From Methylobacterium tardum (GTDB lineage Bacteria > Pseudomonadota > Alphaproteobacteria > Rhizobiales > Beijerinckiaceae): a stretch of DNA of 64,000 nt. Shown one piece after another: positions 1 through 9,020 of this stretch (positions are counted from its first letter, which is position 1; each line of letters begins with the position of its first letter). The notes beneath the pieces are model-generated. The model saw nothing but the letters and a program-made list of their open reading frames with translations. It was not told the DNA's origin and did no database searches. The stretch lies in contig NZ_CP097484.1 in the NCBI RefSeq assembly GCF_023546765.1, positions 1,367,501 through 1,431,500 of the forward strand. Direction: 5' to 3'. The translations under genes and the position numbers were made by a program.

Positions 1-1529
1 CCCGACTTCCGTCAGCGCTCTGCAGAGTTCGTGGAGGAGGTCCGGGACACAGGCGAGGGTGCGCCGTACGAGAAGCAGTACTTCCGCAAGGACGGCTCGC
101 ACTGGTGGGGCTTGTTCACGGCACGCAAGCTCGGCCCCGGCTTCGTGGAGTTCGTGCTCGACATATCAACGCGTAAACACGCTGAGGCAGCATTGCGCGA
201 TAGCGAGGAGCGCTTTCGCGCCTTGGTCACCGCCGGCACCTACTCGATCTATCGCATGAGCCCCGACTGGCGGATCATGTACCAGCTCGATAGCGCAAAT
301 CTCACTCATACAGCCGAGCCCATCGAGGACTGGGCGTCCAAGTACATTTTGGACGATGACTGCCCGATCGTGTTCGCCGCGATTGAGCAGGCGATCCGCA
401 CCAAGTCTCTGTTCGAGCTGGAGCATCGTGTTCGGCTCGCCGACGGCCGTGTCGGCTGGGTGATCTCGCGAGCGGTTCCGCTGCTCGACGGCCAGGGCGA
501 GATCACCGAGTGGTTTGGGGCGGGTACCGACATCACCGAGAGACGGGAGGCCACCGAAAGATTGCGCGAGAGCGAGGGACGCTTCCAGCAGTTCGCAGCC
601 TCATCGGCTGACGCGCTCTGGATCCGGGACGCTGCAACGTTTGCGATGGAGTACGCCAGCCCAGCGATGCACTCCGTCTACGGTGTGCCACCCGAGAGAC
701 TATGTTGGGAGGCGTGGAGCATTGGACAAACCTTGTCCTGCCCGAAGACCGTGACGGGGCACTTCGCCATCTCGAACAGGCCCGAGGCGGCGAGGCCACC
801 ATACATGAGTTCCGCATCTGCCGGCCACCTGAGGGCGAGGAGCGTTGGATCCGCAACACCGATTTTCCACTCCGCGACGGGATGGGACGCGTCCAGCGCA
901 TCGGCGGCATCGCCGAGGACGTGACTGACGCCAAGCGGGCCACCCAGCGCCTGGAGGTGCTGGTGAACGAGCTGCAACACCGCTCGCGCAACCTACTCGG
1001 CGTCGTCTCGGCGGTTGCGGACCGGACAGTGAAGCAGGGTGGCCCCGTGGAGGCCTTCGAGGAACGGCTGCAGGCGCTCAGCCGGGCTCTTGGGCTGCTC
1101 AGCCAGAATGGGAGCGACACCGTCGAAGTCGGAGCCTTAGTCCGCGCCGAGTTGGCCGCACACACCGAGGCGGCCTCCGAACAGGTTGAGATCTCGGGTC
1201 CAGAGGTGCGCCTCAGGGCCCGTCAGGTGCAGAACTTCGCGCTGGCGCTGCATGAGCTAACCACCAACGCGGTGAAGTATGGAGCCCTGAAGGGCAGCCC
1301 TGGTCATCTCGCCGTGACCTGGGAGGCAGTGCTGGATCGGCACGGACATCGCCGATTGGCCCTGAGCTGGAGCGAGAGCGGTGTTGCTATCAATCCGGAG
1401 ACGATCACGCGCCGCGGCTGCGGTACTGAATTGATCCAGGAGGCCTTGGCCTACGCGATGCAAGCCCAGGTCGACTACATCCTCGGGTCCGACGGGGTGC
1501 GCTGCCGGATCGAGATGCCGATCTCCTGA
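1..1529 (+). pseudogene. PAS-domain HWE-family sensor histidine kinase, 5' partial and frameshifted
   Basis: The reading frame is open from the first base, so the start lies outside the window. Two or more PAS modules (conserved DITER-type linkers near 520-540 and 915) precede a kinase core of the HWE family: the H-box HRSRN near 985, the N-box with HELTTNAVKYGAL near 1250, the WSE triplet near 1370 and a G-box GCGTEL near 1420. Such kinases autophosphorylate a histidine and pass phosphate to response regulators, often in light or general stress signalling. The last PAS is read in frame 1 up to about 700 and continues in frame 3 from about 702; skipping two bases (or adding one) after codon CTA at about 694-699 restores a normal PAS. 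No membrane segment is visible in the part seen. Identity of the family is firm; whether the shift is real or an assembly error is unknown. Confidence 0.85.
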
Positions 1530-1692
1530 ACGCCGAACATCAGCTCGGCGGCCCTATCGCTGATCACGATATTGCCTTTGGGAGTGGCGTATCGCTGGGA
1601 TCCCAAGCGCGCTGCACCGCGTTGAGGCGCGCTAGCGAGCCGGCTCCGGCCTTCCTCACCGCTGGCGATGAGCGCCACTGAGAGCCGTCTGA
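1530..1692 (-). pseudogene. Possible PAS-domain remnant between two kinase genes
   Basis: Apart from the end of the upstream kinase, the minus strand at about 1520-1600 can be read as a short peptide (GNIVISDRAAELMFG) that matches the usual first strand and helix of PAS domains. There is no room for a whole domain. It is best seen as a relic of an inverted kinase gene, or as chance; the rest of the gap shows nothing. Confidence 0.2.
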
Positions 1693-1713
1693 TTGCACTT
1701 GTCGACAGAAGCC

Positions 1714-3897
1714 ATGATGGACGAGGCGCTCGACCTGCCTGTGGCAGGAGCGGCTGAGCGACTGCTGCGCTGGCTCACCGCGGCAGCCCTGGCGTTACCA
1801 ATCCTGATCTTCACGACCGCTTCATGGATCGCCTACGGCAACGCCTTCAGCGAGGCGCACGAACGGCTGCATCGCACCCTCGATCTCATGCACGAGCACG
1901 CCGCGAAGGTGCTTGAGACCCACGACCTGGTCGTGGAGCAAATCGACCAACTGACCCGCGGTCTCAGCGACGCCGACGTCCGGGCTCGGGAACCCGATCT
2001 GCACGCCCGTCTCGCCAAGATCGTCCGCCGTCTGCCGCAGGTGAGCAACATCTGGGTGCTGGATGCGATCGGTCACCCCCTCGTCGGCTCAATTGCTTCT
2101 CCACCGCCACAGGCGCTCGACCTATCCGACCGCGACTACGTCCGTGCCCACCGCGACGGCACGACCCCTCGTGGGCAGGCCTATATCGGTGAGGTGCTCG
2201 TCGGTCGCGTGTTCGGCAGGCGCAACTTCCAGATCAGCACGGCGCGCGAGGAAGGGCAGGGCGGCTTTGCGGGCGTGGTGGCGGTGTCGGCCAGCCCCTC
2301 GTACTTCCATGATTTTTACGGAGACGTCGTACAGGGCGGTGGCATCACGACGGCATCGTTGATGCGCGCCGACGGCACCGTCCTCGCCCGCTATCCAGCA
2401 CTGCCCGATGACGTGACCCGGCGTTCGGCGCACGGACCGATGATGCGCGCCATCGCACAAAGCCCTGGGCGCGGTCTGGTCAAGGGCCGTTCCGACCTCG
2501 ATGGCGTCGAGAGGATCAATGCCTATCGGCGGCTGCCGGGGTACCCAATCTACGTGACTGTTGGTATCGATCGCGCCGTCGTGATCCACGGCTGGCTGAT
2601 GCTGATGGCCAGTCACTTGATCTTCGGCATCCCCGCGACACTCGGGCTCGTCGCCCTGAGCCTTGTCGCCTTGCGGCGTACACGCCGCGAGGCGATGGCC
2701 ATGGCAGCCCTGCATGCCGAGGCCGCCCGGCGTCAGGACATGGAAGCGCAGCTTCGGCAGGCGCAGAAGATGGAGGCGATTGGCCGCTTGACGGGTGGCA
2801 TTGCGCATGACTTCAACAACTTGCTTCAGATCATCCTCGGTTCGCTCGATCTTCTCGGTCGTCGCATGGCGAACGGCGACGAGCGCCAGCGCCGCCTGAT
2901 CGAGAACGCACGCGAGGGTGCGACGCGCGCGGCCAACCTGACGCAGCGCCTGCTCGCCTTCTCGCGACGACAGCCTCTCGAACCCAAGCCGCTCGACGCC
3001 AACAAGATCGTGTCCGGCCTGTCCGAACTGCTGCGGCGCACGCTCCCGGAGACGATTCAGATCGAGACGGTGCTCGGCGGCGGCCTGTGGCGGACCCACG
3101 TGGATGCAGGCCAGCTGGAGAACGCGTTGCTCAACCTCGCCGTGAACGCGCGCGACGCCATGCCTGAAGGTGGGCGGCTCACCATCGAGACGGCGAACGC
3201 TCACCTCGACGAGGCTTACGCGGCGTCCCGTGTGGAGGTCACAGCGGGGCAGTACGTCCTTGTGGCGGTGACTGACACCGGCACCGGCATGAGCCCGGAG
3301 GTGATGAGGAACGCCTTCGAGCCGTTCTTCACCACAAAGGAGCAAGGTAAGGGTACGGGTCTCGGCCTGAGCCAGGTTTACGGCTTCATCAAGCAATCCG
3401 GCGGACACATCGCCTTGTACTCCGAGGCTGGGCAGGGGACCACGGTCAAGCTGTACCTACCACGCTATACCGGCACCGAGGAGATCACCGAGCCGCACGC
3501 CGCCGCGCCAGTGCAGGCGGATGGCAAAACGGCGGTTCTCGTCGTTGAGGACGAAGAGGGCGTGCGCCGCTTCGCCGTCGAGGCGCTGCGCGAGATCGGC
3601 TATCGTGTGCTCGAAGCGAGCGGCGCGGCCGTGGCCCTGCGCCTGCTGGCGGATCATCCGGAGGTTGCACTGCTTCTGTCGGATGTGGTCATGCCCGAGA
3701 TGGATGGGCGCAGGCTGGCGGATGCTGCGCTGAAACTGCGCCCGGACCTGAAGGTCGTGTTCATGACCGGGTACACACGCAACGCCATCGTTCACAATGG
3801 CGTGCTGGACGCCGGCACGCATCTGATCGGCAAGCCGTTCACGCTCCCGCAATTAGCCACCAAGCTCGACGCGGTGCTCAAAGGGTCTGGAGCGTGA
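1714..3897 (+). CDS. Membrane Cache-domain hybrid sensor histidine kinase with receiver domain
   Basis: Sensor kinase of about 727 residues. A first membrane helix lies near residues 20-42, followed by a periplasmic double-Cache-like region of about 250 residues and a second membrane segment (LMLMASHLIFGIPATLGLV region). The cytoplasmic part has a HisKA H-box (GGIAHDFNNLL), an ATPase with the N-box NLAVNARDAMPEGG, G1 DTGTGM and the F/G2 boxes FEPFFTT and GTGLGLS, then a receiver domain with acidic pair DEE, phospho-acceptor in LLSDVVMPEMDG and the conserved KPF. It should sense a small extracellular ligand and end in a phosphorelay. ATG codons at 1714 and 1717 are preferred; an in-frame TTG at 1693 would add seven residues. 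No partner regulator is adjacent. Confidence 0.9.
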   Translation: MMDEALDLPVAGAAERLLRWLTAAALALPILIFTTASWIAYGNAFSEAHERLHRTLDLMHEHAAKVLETHDLVVEQIDQLTRGLSDADVRAREPDLHARLAKIVRRLPQVSNIWVLDAIGHPLVGSIASPPPQALDLSDRDYVRAHRDGTTPRGQAYIGEVLVGRVFGRRNFQISTAREEGQGGFAGVVAVSASPSYFHDFYGDVVQGGGITTASLMRADGTVLARYPALPDDVTRRSAHGPMMRAIAQSPGRGLVKGRSDLDGVERINAYRRLPGYPIYVTVGIDRAVVIHGWLMLMASHLIFGIPATLGLVALSLVALRRTRREAMAMAALHAEAARRQDMEAQLRQAQKMEAIGRLTGGIAHDFNNLLQIILGSLDLLGRRMANGDERQRRLIENAREGATRAANLTQRLLAFSRRQPLEPKPLDANKIVSGLSELLRRTLPETIQIETVLGGGLWRTHVDAGQLENALLNLAVNARDAMPEGGRLTIETANAHLDEAYAASRVEVTAGQYVLVAVTDTGTGMSPEVMRNAFEPFFTTKEQGKGTGLGLSQVYGFIKQSGGHIALYSEAGQGTTVKLYLPRYTGTEEITEPHAAAPVQADGKTAVLVVEDEEGVRRFAVEALREIGYRVLEASGAAVALRLLADHPEVALLLSDVVMPEMDGRRLADAALKLRPDLKVVFMTGYTRNAIVHNGVLDAGTHLIGKPFTLPQLATKLDAVLKGSGA

Positions 3898-4266
3898 GCT
3901 TCGGGCGTCTCTGCTGGAAAGCGGGCCAAATAGCCACGCTTTTCCACGCGAATCATGACCGAGGTGGGTCGATGAGGACGCCGTCACCGTTCGTCATCGC
4001 ACCTTGAGCTGCTCCGCACTCCACCTCATATGGCGGTGCGCCATCGGTCGTCATGGTCGAGCAGGGGCGTTGACAGGGCGCGGATGCGCATTCTCCTCGG
4101 TGTGAAACCCGACGTTCCAAACCCATCCAATGAGGCGTGGGCCGGGATGGGCCGACCGTCGGCGAAAGGCTGGCCGCAGACGCGAAAACCGTCGGCTGCC
4201 CGGACTCGACTCCTCCAAGCCGCCTCCAGTCCAAAGTAACGCAACCTCACTGTCAAAAGCTGAATC
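3898..4266 (+). other. Intergenic stretch with no convincing gene
   Basis: Both strands were read; open frames here lack plausible protein composition and ribosome sites. Nothing else recognised. Confidence 0.5.
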
Positions 4267-4503
4267 ATGGACAATCAGAGCCATCACAAGCTCTATAATA
4301 TCTTCATGCACCGTCATAAGCCCGCCCTTCACTGCGCAGTGCGCCAGGACTGGCCTGTGCCCAAGTTCATCGGGCCGGAGATGTGGATGTATAGCGGCAC
4401 GATGTCAGAATCGGAACCGCTGCCAGGCTTCGACGTTCAGGCGGCGCAGCAGGCCGGTCGAATGTTGAGCTATTATGTGTTCACGTCGCTGGCGCGGCGG
4501 TAA
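4267..4503 (+). CDS. Small hypothetical protein (78 aa)
   Basis: Encodes a 78-residue soluble protein beginning MDNQSHHKLYNIFMHRHKP. It has natural amino-acid composition, tryptophans and a C-terminal YYVFTSLARR tail, with no signal peptide or membrane segment. No family is recognised; I have the impression of a small lineage-specific protein with paralogues in Methylobacterium, but cannot verify this without a search. It stands alone, flanked on both sides by empty DNA. Confidence 0.5.
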   Translation: MDNQSHHKLYNIFMHRHKPALHCAVRQDWPVPKFIGPEMWMYSGTMSESEPLPGFDVQAAQQAGRMLSYYVFTSLARR

Positions 4504-4793
4504 GAAACAGCCGTGACCGGCACAAGCAGCCTTGAGGAAGGCCTCACCATTGCAAATTGAAGAGTTTACAAAAAGGAGCTGCCTCAGCGAGAGGCGGCTC
4601 AGTCGAAGGGAGGAAACGCCAGATTGGGCTACCGCACGAGGCTACAGTGTCGCCTGTGCTGGCGTCCGTACTTGAATGACAAGCTTCGACGTAGGCCTCC
4701 GGTGCGCCTGGAATTGCACGATCATCGAACTTGCTTCGCAGTTGGGTAGAGCTATCCCGAGCTGAGACTTACGCTCGGAGGCGAAAGTCGGCA
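4504..4793. other. Intergenic stretch
   Basis: No gene, hairpin or repeat recognised. Confidence 0.4.
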
Positions 4794-5153
4794 TCACGTG
4801 AGCAAGAGCAGCACGCGTGCGCCTTGGATCGCAGCCAGGGTGGTTTCCGGAGCCCCACTCCAGCGAGCCTCGTACTCGAGTTCATCTAACCGCTCCGACA
4901 TCCGTTCTTGACGCCAGTCACGTCCGACCGGGAACTCACCGAGTAGCTCGGTCAATGCTGCCATGTAGGTGCAGGGCGGCGACACGGGCACGGAGGATTG
5001 CATCGGGCTCAACTCCAGCGCGACTCGTGAGGCATCTTGCCCGATTGGCTCGTCATCCACCATGATCAATCGGAGAACACGCGGATGCGAAGCCGGCTGA
5101 GATATCGAGCGACCGTTGTCCGTGCAGCAGCGCTTCTGGAATGCCGGGAACAC
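4794..5153 (-). CDS. Hypothetical protein (about 119 aa), uncertain
   Basis: A minus-strand frame of up to 119 residues. The C-terminal half (YMAALTELLGEFPVG followed by a charged helix with RQERMSERLDELEYEARW) looks like a real helical protein, whereas the N-terminal third is less convincing, so the true start may be an internal codon such as the methionine in LIMVDDE. No family is recognised. Neighbouring DNA on both sides is empty. Confidence 0.35.
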   Translation of the reverse strand: MFPAFQKRCCTDNGRSISQPASHPRVLRLIMVDDEPIGQDASRVALELSPMQSSVPVSPPCTYMAALTELLGEFPVGRDWRQERMSERLDELEYEARWSGAPETTLAAIQGARVLLLLT

Positions 5154-5570
5154 GGATCTCGAAAAGGAAACTTACACACGCGCTACTTTTCTCAAACCTC
5201 AGTGTGAACTCGAAACCGATAAGTGCTCGGAGCGAGCATGACGCCTGCTACATCTCACATGGCTTCTACCCGCCGATACAACGCGCTTTCAGCACCAGCT
5301 ATCATGCGCAGAGTTGTTCTGATTGTGCCGCAAGGGCCGGGGGCGCTCCCTTAGCTTTCCCTGGAACACCGCTCCTTAGCTGCATGCACTTGCAGCTCCA
5401 CTCATATCTAGAGTCTGTGGCGGCGATGTACGCGCTGATCTTAAACGATCAGCGCGTGCATCACTCAAGTACCGAAAAGCTTAGGCGATGAAATCAAGGT
5501 CCAAACCAAAATGGTCAACCAATCTTACCTGTTCTTCGACCAAGCCGCATCCGCTGGAGTGACCTCTAGT
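5154..5570. other. Intergenic stretch of lower GC
   Basis: GC is visibly lower than in the neighbours and no reading frame is credible. It could hold regulatory sequence for the flanking small genes, but no motif stands out. Confidence 0.4.
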
Positions 5571-6259
5571 TCAGATCGGATGATCGTAGATTCGAACGCG
5601 TCGGGCACCGGGTAGGCGGGTGTCGCTCTCGGCCAGCGATCCGCGACCCGCATCGCCCCTGTGAGTGGCCGAGCCCACGGCTGGATCCGGGTCGCCTAAC
5701 GTCGTCTCGCCACCCGCCGTGCTCGGCTCTACGCCACTCCAACCCTCGCGTCGCCAGCCTTCGGCGCTCGCGTCGAGGTCGAGCGCCCCGTGCTCCTCCA
5801 GTATGCGTACGGCGGAGTCGGAATAGCCCTCAGCCACGCGGACCGTCAGCAGCGTACCGCCGCGCCGGACGCCCTCGGCATAGGCCCGGGCATCCTGCTC
5901 GCTGACGCCGGCACCGGTCAGCGAGCCCGTCAACCCACCTGCGGCCGCACCGACGCCCGCTCCCGTCAAGGTGGCCACGAGCCAGCCCGCGGCCACGACG
6001 GGGCCGACGCCGGGAATGGCCATCAGCCCGAGGCCGGCCAGCAACCCCGCGCCCCCCCGATCAAGGTCCCGATCGTCGCGCCCGTCCCGGCACCGCTCGC
6101 GGCGTGATCGGATGCGGTACCCGCCCCGGTGCCGCCGTCGGCGTTGTTGCCGACCAGGCTTATATCGCCGTGCGGTACGCCTGCCGCTTCCAGCTTCGAC
6201 ACGGCCTGAGCCGCCTCGTCGTATCGATCAAACAATGCGGTGAGCGTGCGCGCCGTCAT
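5571..6259 (-). pseudogene. YflT-like general stress protein, frameshifted in a poly-G tract
   Basis: The start MTARTLTALFDRYDEAAQ and the alternation of a small N-terminal alpha/beta domain with a glycine-rich segment match the heat-induced stress protein YflT (17M) family; the same opening is seen in the neighbour at 6806-7702. A glycine/alanine-rich hydrophobic middle (GLGLMAIPGVGPVVAAGW) is followed by a second small domain (YAEGVRRGGTLLTVRV). The frame breaks near 6051-6057, where the coding strand has seven G; eight G would join both halves as IGGGAGLLAG. Codon ATG at 6259 is preferred over 6271. It forms part of a stress-protein cluster on the same strand. Role in the cell: unknown stress protection; function inferred from family only. 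Confidence 0.75.
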
Positions 6260-6303
6260 GAAAAGCTCCAAAATTGGGAGAAAACTGCTTCGAACTGCGA
6301 GGG

Positions 6304-6690
6304 TTATTCGGCGGCGACGTTGCCCTTGAAGTCGAGGCCGATGTTGGCCGGTTTGCCGTCCATCGTCGCGCTGCCGCGCCAGATGCCGTCCGCATCCTCT
6401 TTGAGATCTCTCACGTCGCGGAAGCCGGCTTTCTCAAGCCGCCGCCTTGCCTCGCCCTCGGTGAAGCTGTTGGCTCCTTTCTCCAGCTTGACGTTCGCGG
6501 GCGCGACAGTGCCGCCGGGCTTGCCGTCCTGGACGTGATCCGTGTTGGGTCGTGTCACGGCGTTCTGTCCACCCGACGTCGCGCTCGAGGCACCCCCGGT
6601 CGCGGGCCTACCTGTGGTCGTGGTCTGGGCAAGCACAGGCGTCGTGGCGAAGAGCGGCAACAGAACGAGGAGCGTACGAATCAGGAACAT
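6304..6690 (-). CDS. Secreted PepSY-like small protein
   Basis: A 128-residue protein that starts at ATG 6690 with a clear signal peptide (MFLIRTLLVLLPLFATTPVLAQ) and so is probably periplasmic. A threonine/glycine-rich linker leads to a C-terminal domain of about 60 residues with the pattern FTEGEARRRLEKAGF, DLKEDADGIWRG and DFKGNV, which resembles PepSY-type domains. PepSY-like proteins often act as protease inhibitors or modulators, but the role here is unknown. An in-frame upstream extension exists but lacks a signal sequence at its start, so 6690 is chosen. Confidence 0.75.
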   Translation of the reverse strand: MFLIRTLLVLLPLFATTPVLAQTTTTGRPATGGASSATSGGQNAVTRPNTDHVQDGKPGGTVAPANVKLEKGANSFTEGEARRRLEKAGFRDVRDLKEDADGIWRGSATMDGKPANIGLDFKGNVAAE

Positions 6691-6721
6691 GCGAGGTCTC
6701 TGGCATTGCGTGTGATGTGAA

Positions 6722-6752
6722 GCCGTGTGCCGCCAAGCTTGCGGCACACGGC
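6722..6752 (-). terminator. 12-bp perfect hairpin between stress genes
   Basis: GCCGTGTGCCGC at 6722-6733 and its exact complement at 6741-6752 enclose a 7-base loop. It lies just after the DUF2382 gene that ends at 6806 and before the next gene, as a terminator would, although no T-run follows. Confidence 0.55.
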
Positions 6753-6805
6753 GCACTCGAACGCTCGCCCAATCCGTTAAGTATTAGGCGGCACGATAAA
6801 TGGCA

Positions 6806-7702
6806 TTAGACAGGCTTGCGCGGCGTAGTGCCGGTGTTCGTGCCAGTCGTGCTGGTGCGACTGACATTGCCGCGCTCATCCTCGACCTCGACCTCGGTGT
6901 GCCGCACCTTGTCAGCGATGGTCTCGACATGCTGCGTCGCGTCCTTGCGGATGCCAACTTCCTCAACGACGCGGGCCTCCTTCGCCACCACCGCCTCCTC
7001 GCGGATCTCGGTCGCCTCGATGACCCGGTTCTCGAACAGGGCCTCGTCAGCCGCCGTCACCGGCCGGTCGACCGGACGGCGCTCGACATGAACGGTCTCG
7101 TCGCGCAGGGTGACCTGCTCCTCGACCGGCCTCTCGGCGACGTACGAGCGCACCCGCACGCGGCCGGCCTCAGCCACGCGCTTGCCGACGTTCAGCCGTT
7201 CCTCGGCGACCGGGATGTAGTCCTTTTCGCCCGCGGTCGTGGCTGTCGCGGAGCGCTCACCGGAGGCGTAGGCCGCTGCACCCGCAGTCCCTGCCGTTGC
7301 ACCAGTCGCCGCGGTCGTGCCGCCCGTCGCCGAGTACCCGCTCCAGCCCTCCTTGCGCCAGGAGGCCTCGCGCTGGTCGAGATCGACCGAGCCGCTCTGC
7401 TCCAGGATGTCGTAGGCGGTCTCGATCTGGGCTTGATCTGACTGCACCGTCAGCAACGTACCGCCGCGGCTCAGACCCTCGCTGTAGGCGTAACGGTCCT
7501 CCTCGGGCATGAAGAACTCCTTGAGCGAGCCCCAGAACCCGCCCTCGTCGCGCTGGTAGTCATACGAGCCGCTTGTACGCGCCGTCTGCGCACCCTGGAC
7601 CAGCCGGATCGCCGATTGCGGGATGCCGGCAGCCACGAGCTTGGCCTGTGCGGCCTGCGCCTCGGCGGGCTTGTCGAATAGCGCAGTGATCGTCTGCGTC
7701 AT
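6806..7702 (-). CDS. YflT-like / DUF2382 (YsnF/AvaK) stress protein
   Basis: A 298-residue soluble protein. The N-terminal 110 residues form a YflT-like stress domain (MTQTITALFDKPAEAQAAQ, then YSEGLSRGGTLLTV), an alanine/threonine-rich linker follows, and residues about 140-260 carry the charged, repetitive DUF2382 pattern IPVAEERLNVGKR, VRVRSYVAERPVEEQVTL, HVERRPVDRPV found in YsnF and AvaK. Members are stress-induced proteins of unknown biochemistry. Its ATG overlaps the stop of the upstream DUF2382 gene as ATGA (7699-7702), so the pair is translationally coupled. Confidence 0.88.
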   Translation of the reverse strand: MTQTITALFDKPAEAQAAQAKLVAAGIPQSAIRLVQGAQTARTSGSYDYQRDEGGFWGSLKEFFMPEEDRYAYSEGLSRGGTLLTVQSDQAQIETAYDILEQSGSVDLDQREASWRKEGWSGYSATGGTTAATGATAGTAGAAAYASGERSATATTAGEKDYIPVAEERLNVGKRVAEAGRVRVRSYVAERPVEEQVTLRDETVHVERRPVDRPVTAADEALFENRVIEATEIREEAVVAKEARVVEEVGIRKDATQHVETIADKVRHTEVEVEDERGNVSRTSTTGTNTGTTPRKPV

Positions 7703-8229
7703 GATGAGGTCTCCTCGGATCTCGTTGAAGCTGTTGTGTTGGTGACATGCCCGTCGGCGGACAGGCGTTCGGCGACGGCGCGCTGCTTGCGCAGCGTCAC
7801 CGGAACCTCGACGTCCTCACCCGACGTTGTCCGACGGATGTGCACCTCTTCCTTCAGGACGAGCCGCTTCTCGGCGACGAGGATCTCCTCGAGGACGGGG
7901 ATGATCGTCACCCCGCCTTCGGTACGTGCGACCGGGACGGCTTCGCCCTCGGCCAGCGTGCGGTTCACAGACACCCGGGTGACGCCCACCGCATCGCTGC
8001 GCAGGCTCTCGCGCAGGACCTGCTCGGTGGTCTCGGTGTGCGTGCTGACACGAACGCGGCCGGTCTCCACGACGCGCTTGTCGATCCGGGCGCGTTCCTC
8101 GGCGACCGGGATGACGAGCTCAGACCCGGGGCCAGGGTCGACGGTATGGGGCTCGGCCGCAGGACCACTCCGGTCGGACTTCCCGCGGACCGAGGCAACG
8201 CCCTCGGCGTTGTCCGGCGGACCGCTCAT
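7699..8229 (-). CDS. DUF2382 (YsnF/AvaK-type) domain protein
   Basis: A 176-residue soluble, highly charged protein. Two copies of the DUF2382 signature are visible: IPVAEERARIDKRVVETGRVRV near residue 40 and IPVLEEILVAEKRLVLKEEV near residue 110, with VSVNRTLAEGE between them. It is the first gene of a two-gene unit with the longer DUF2382 protein downstream (ATGA overlap). ATG 8229 is preferred over an upstream GTG at 8241. Function is unknown beyond association with stress responses. Confidence 0.85.
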   Translation of the reverse strand: MSGPPDNAEGVASVRGKSDRSGPAAEPHTVDPGPGSELVIPVAEERARIDKRVVETGRVRVSTHTETTEQVLRESLRSDAVGVTRVSVNRTLAEGEAVPVARTEGGVTIIPVLEEILVAEKRLVLKEEVHIRRTTSGEDVEVPVTLRKQRAVAERLSADGHVTNTTASTRSEETSS

Positions 8230-8419
8230 TGGCTGCACCACGCCAGGTCGAAGTGACCGGGCGCACTCGGCGAGGTGTCTTCACTGATCATGGCAACCTC
8301 GTGGGCGTATCCGATTGGACGGCTGGCTGCAGAACGTTCCCGCAAGCGAGACGAAGCGGACCAGGCCCGGCCAGCCGGTGGAGTAAATCGATGTGATAAT
8401 GCGGGGCGGACGCTCTAGG

Positions 8420-8599
8420 CTAAACGGGCTGCCGGCCTGTCCTCGCAGCCCGCCCGGGGACTTTTGCGGGCTCGGGAGCGCCGCGCACGCCATGCTTCTC
8501 GGCCCGGCCCTGCGCCTCAACCTCGGGGTCACCGGTGATCTTGCCGAGCGCTTCCTTCAGCGACCCGCGCGCATGCGGAGGCGGTTGCTTAGCGGACAT
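8420..8599 (-). CDS. CsbD-like stress protein, 59 aa
   Basis: A short minus-strand gene: ATG at 8599, TAG at 8420-8422. The product begins MSAKQPPPHARGSLKEALGK and continues ITGDPEVEAQGRAEKHG; G(S)xKEAxGKITGDxExEAQGRAEK is the hallmark of the CsbD family of small, abundant, hydrophilic proteins induced by general stress. It is usual in length for the family (about 60 residues) and sits beside the DUF2382 and YflT stress genes. It has a strong hairpin in its 5' leader (8623-8653). The assignment rests on the motif; function of CsbD proteins is unknown. Confidence 0.82.
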   Translation of the reverse strand: MSAKQPPPHARGSLKEALGKITGDPEVEAQGRAEKHGVRGAPEPAKVPGRAARTGRQPV

Positions 8600-8622
8600 G
8601 GTGCATCGACGCCCTGGAGTGC

Positions 8623-8653
8623 TGCGCCTCCGGCAATGCGTGCCGGAGGCGCA
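8623..8653. terminator. 13-bp perfect hairpin upstream of the CsbD-like gene
   Basis: TGCGCCTCCGGCA at 8623-8635 and its exact complement at 8641-8653 flank a 5-base loop. It lies 24 bases before the CsbD start, so it is either in the leader of that gene (possible attenuator or stabiliser) or a terminator for transcription from elsewhere. No T-run is present. Confidence 0.45.
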
Positions 8654-8940
8654 TTTGTCCCGTCAAGTCGGTTGTAGCGAACCGGTTCCTCGATCTTTTT
8701 TTGGTTGTTTCTAACCGGGTATGTAGGTCTTTTTGTACCGGTTCCGCAGATCTCTTCGGGAAAGTTACAGCGCCGTATGGATTGATGCCGAGTCACGGGC
8801 GTGCTGCCGAGCCAATAAGCGCTCTGATCGTACATACGTTGACCAAGCGAAACTCGCCGCTTCTCGCATCCGGCGTCGAACCGAACTCTTGTCGAACCTT
8901 CCGATCTCGACGTGGAGCAGATATTTTCTTTGACTGCAGC

Positions 8941-8964
8941 GAACCGGCACCCAATACCCCGGTT
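8941..8964 (+). promoter_or_regulatory. Possible EcfG-type stress promoter, weak
   Basis: GAAC at 8941, a 16-base spacer, then GGTT at 8961 resembles the alphaproteobacterial general-stress promoter GGAAC-N16/17-CGTT with two mismatches. It is about 60 bases before the membrane-protein gene at 9021, in a stress-gene cluster. Similar GGAACCGGT blocks occur near 8685 and 8737 on the other strand, without a matching second half. Confidence 0.25.
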
Positions 8965-9020
8965 ATCGTTTCGGCATTGTGCCATCTTGCCTGCTCAAGC
9001 ATCGCTTTCCGGAAACTCTC

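Noticed and set aside
2122..3408. Long minus-strand open frame (428 codons)
   Set aside because: It is antisense to the Cache hybrid kinase, with composition set by the codon bias of the real gene; no domain is visible.
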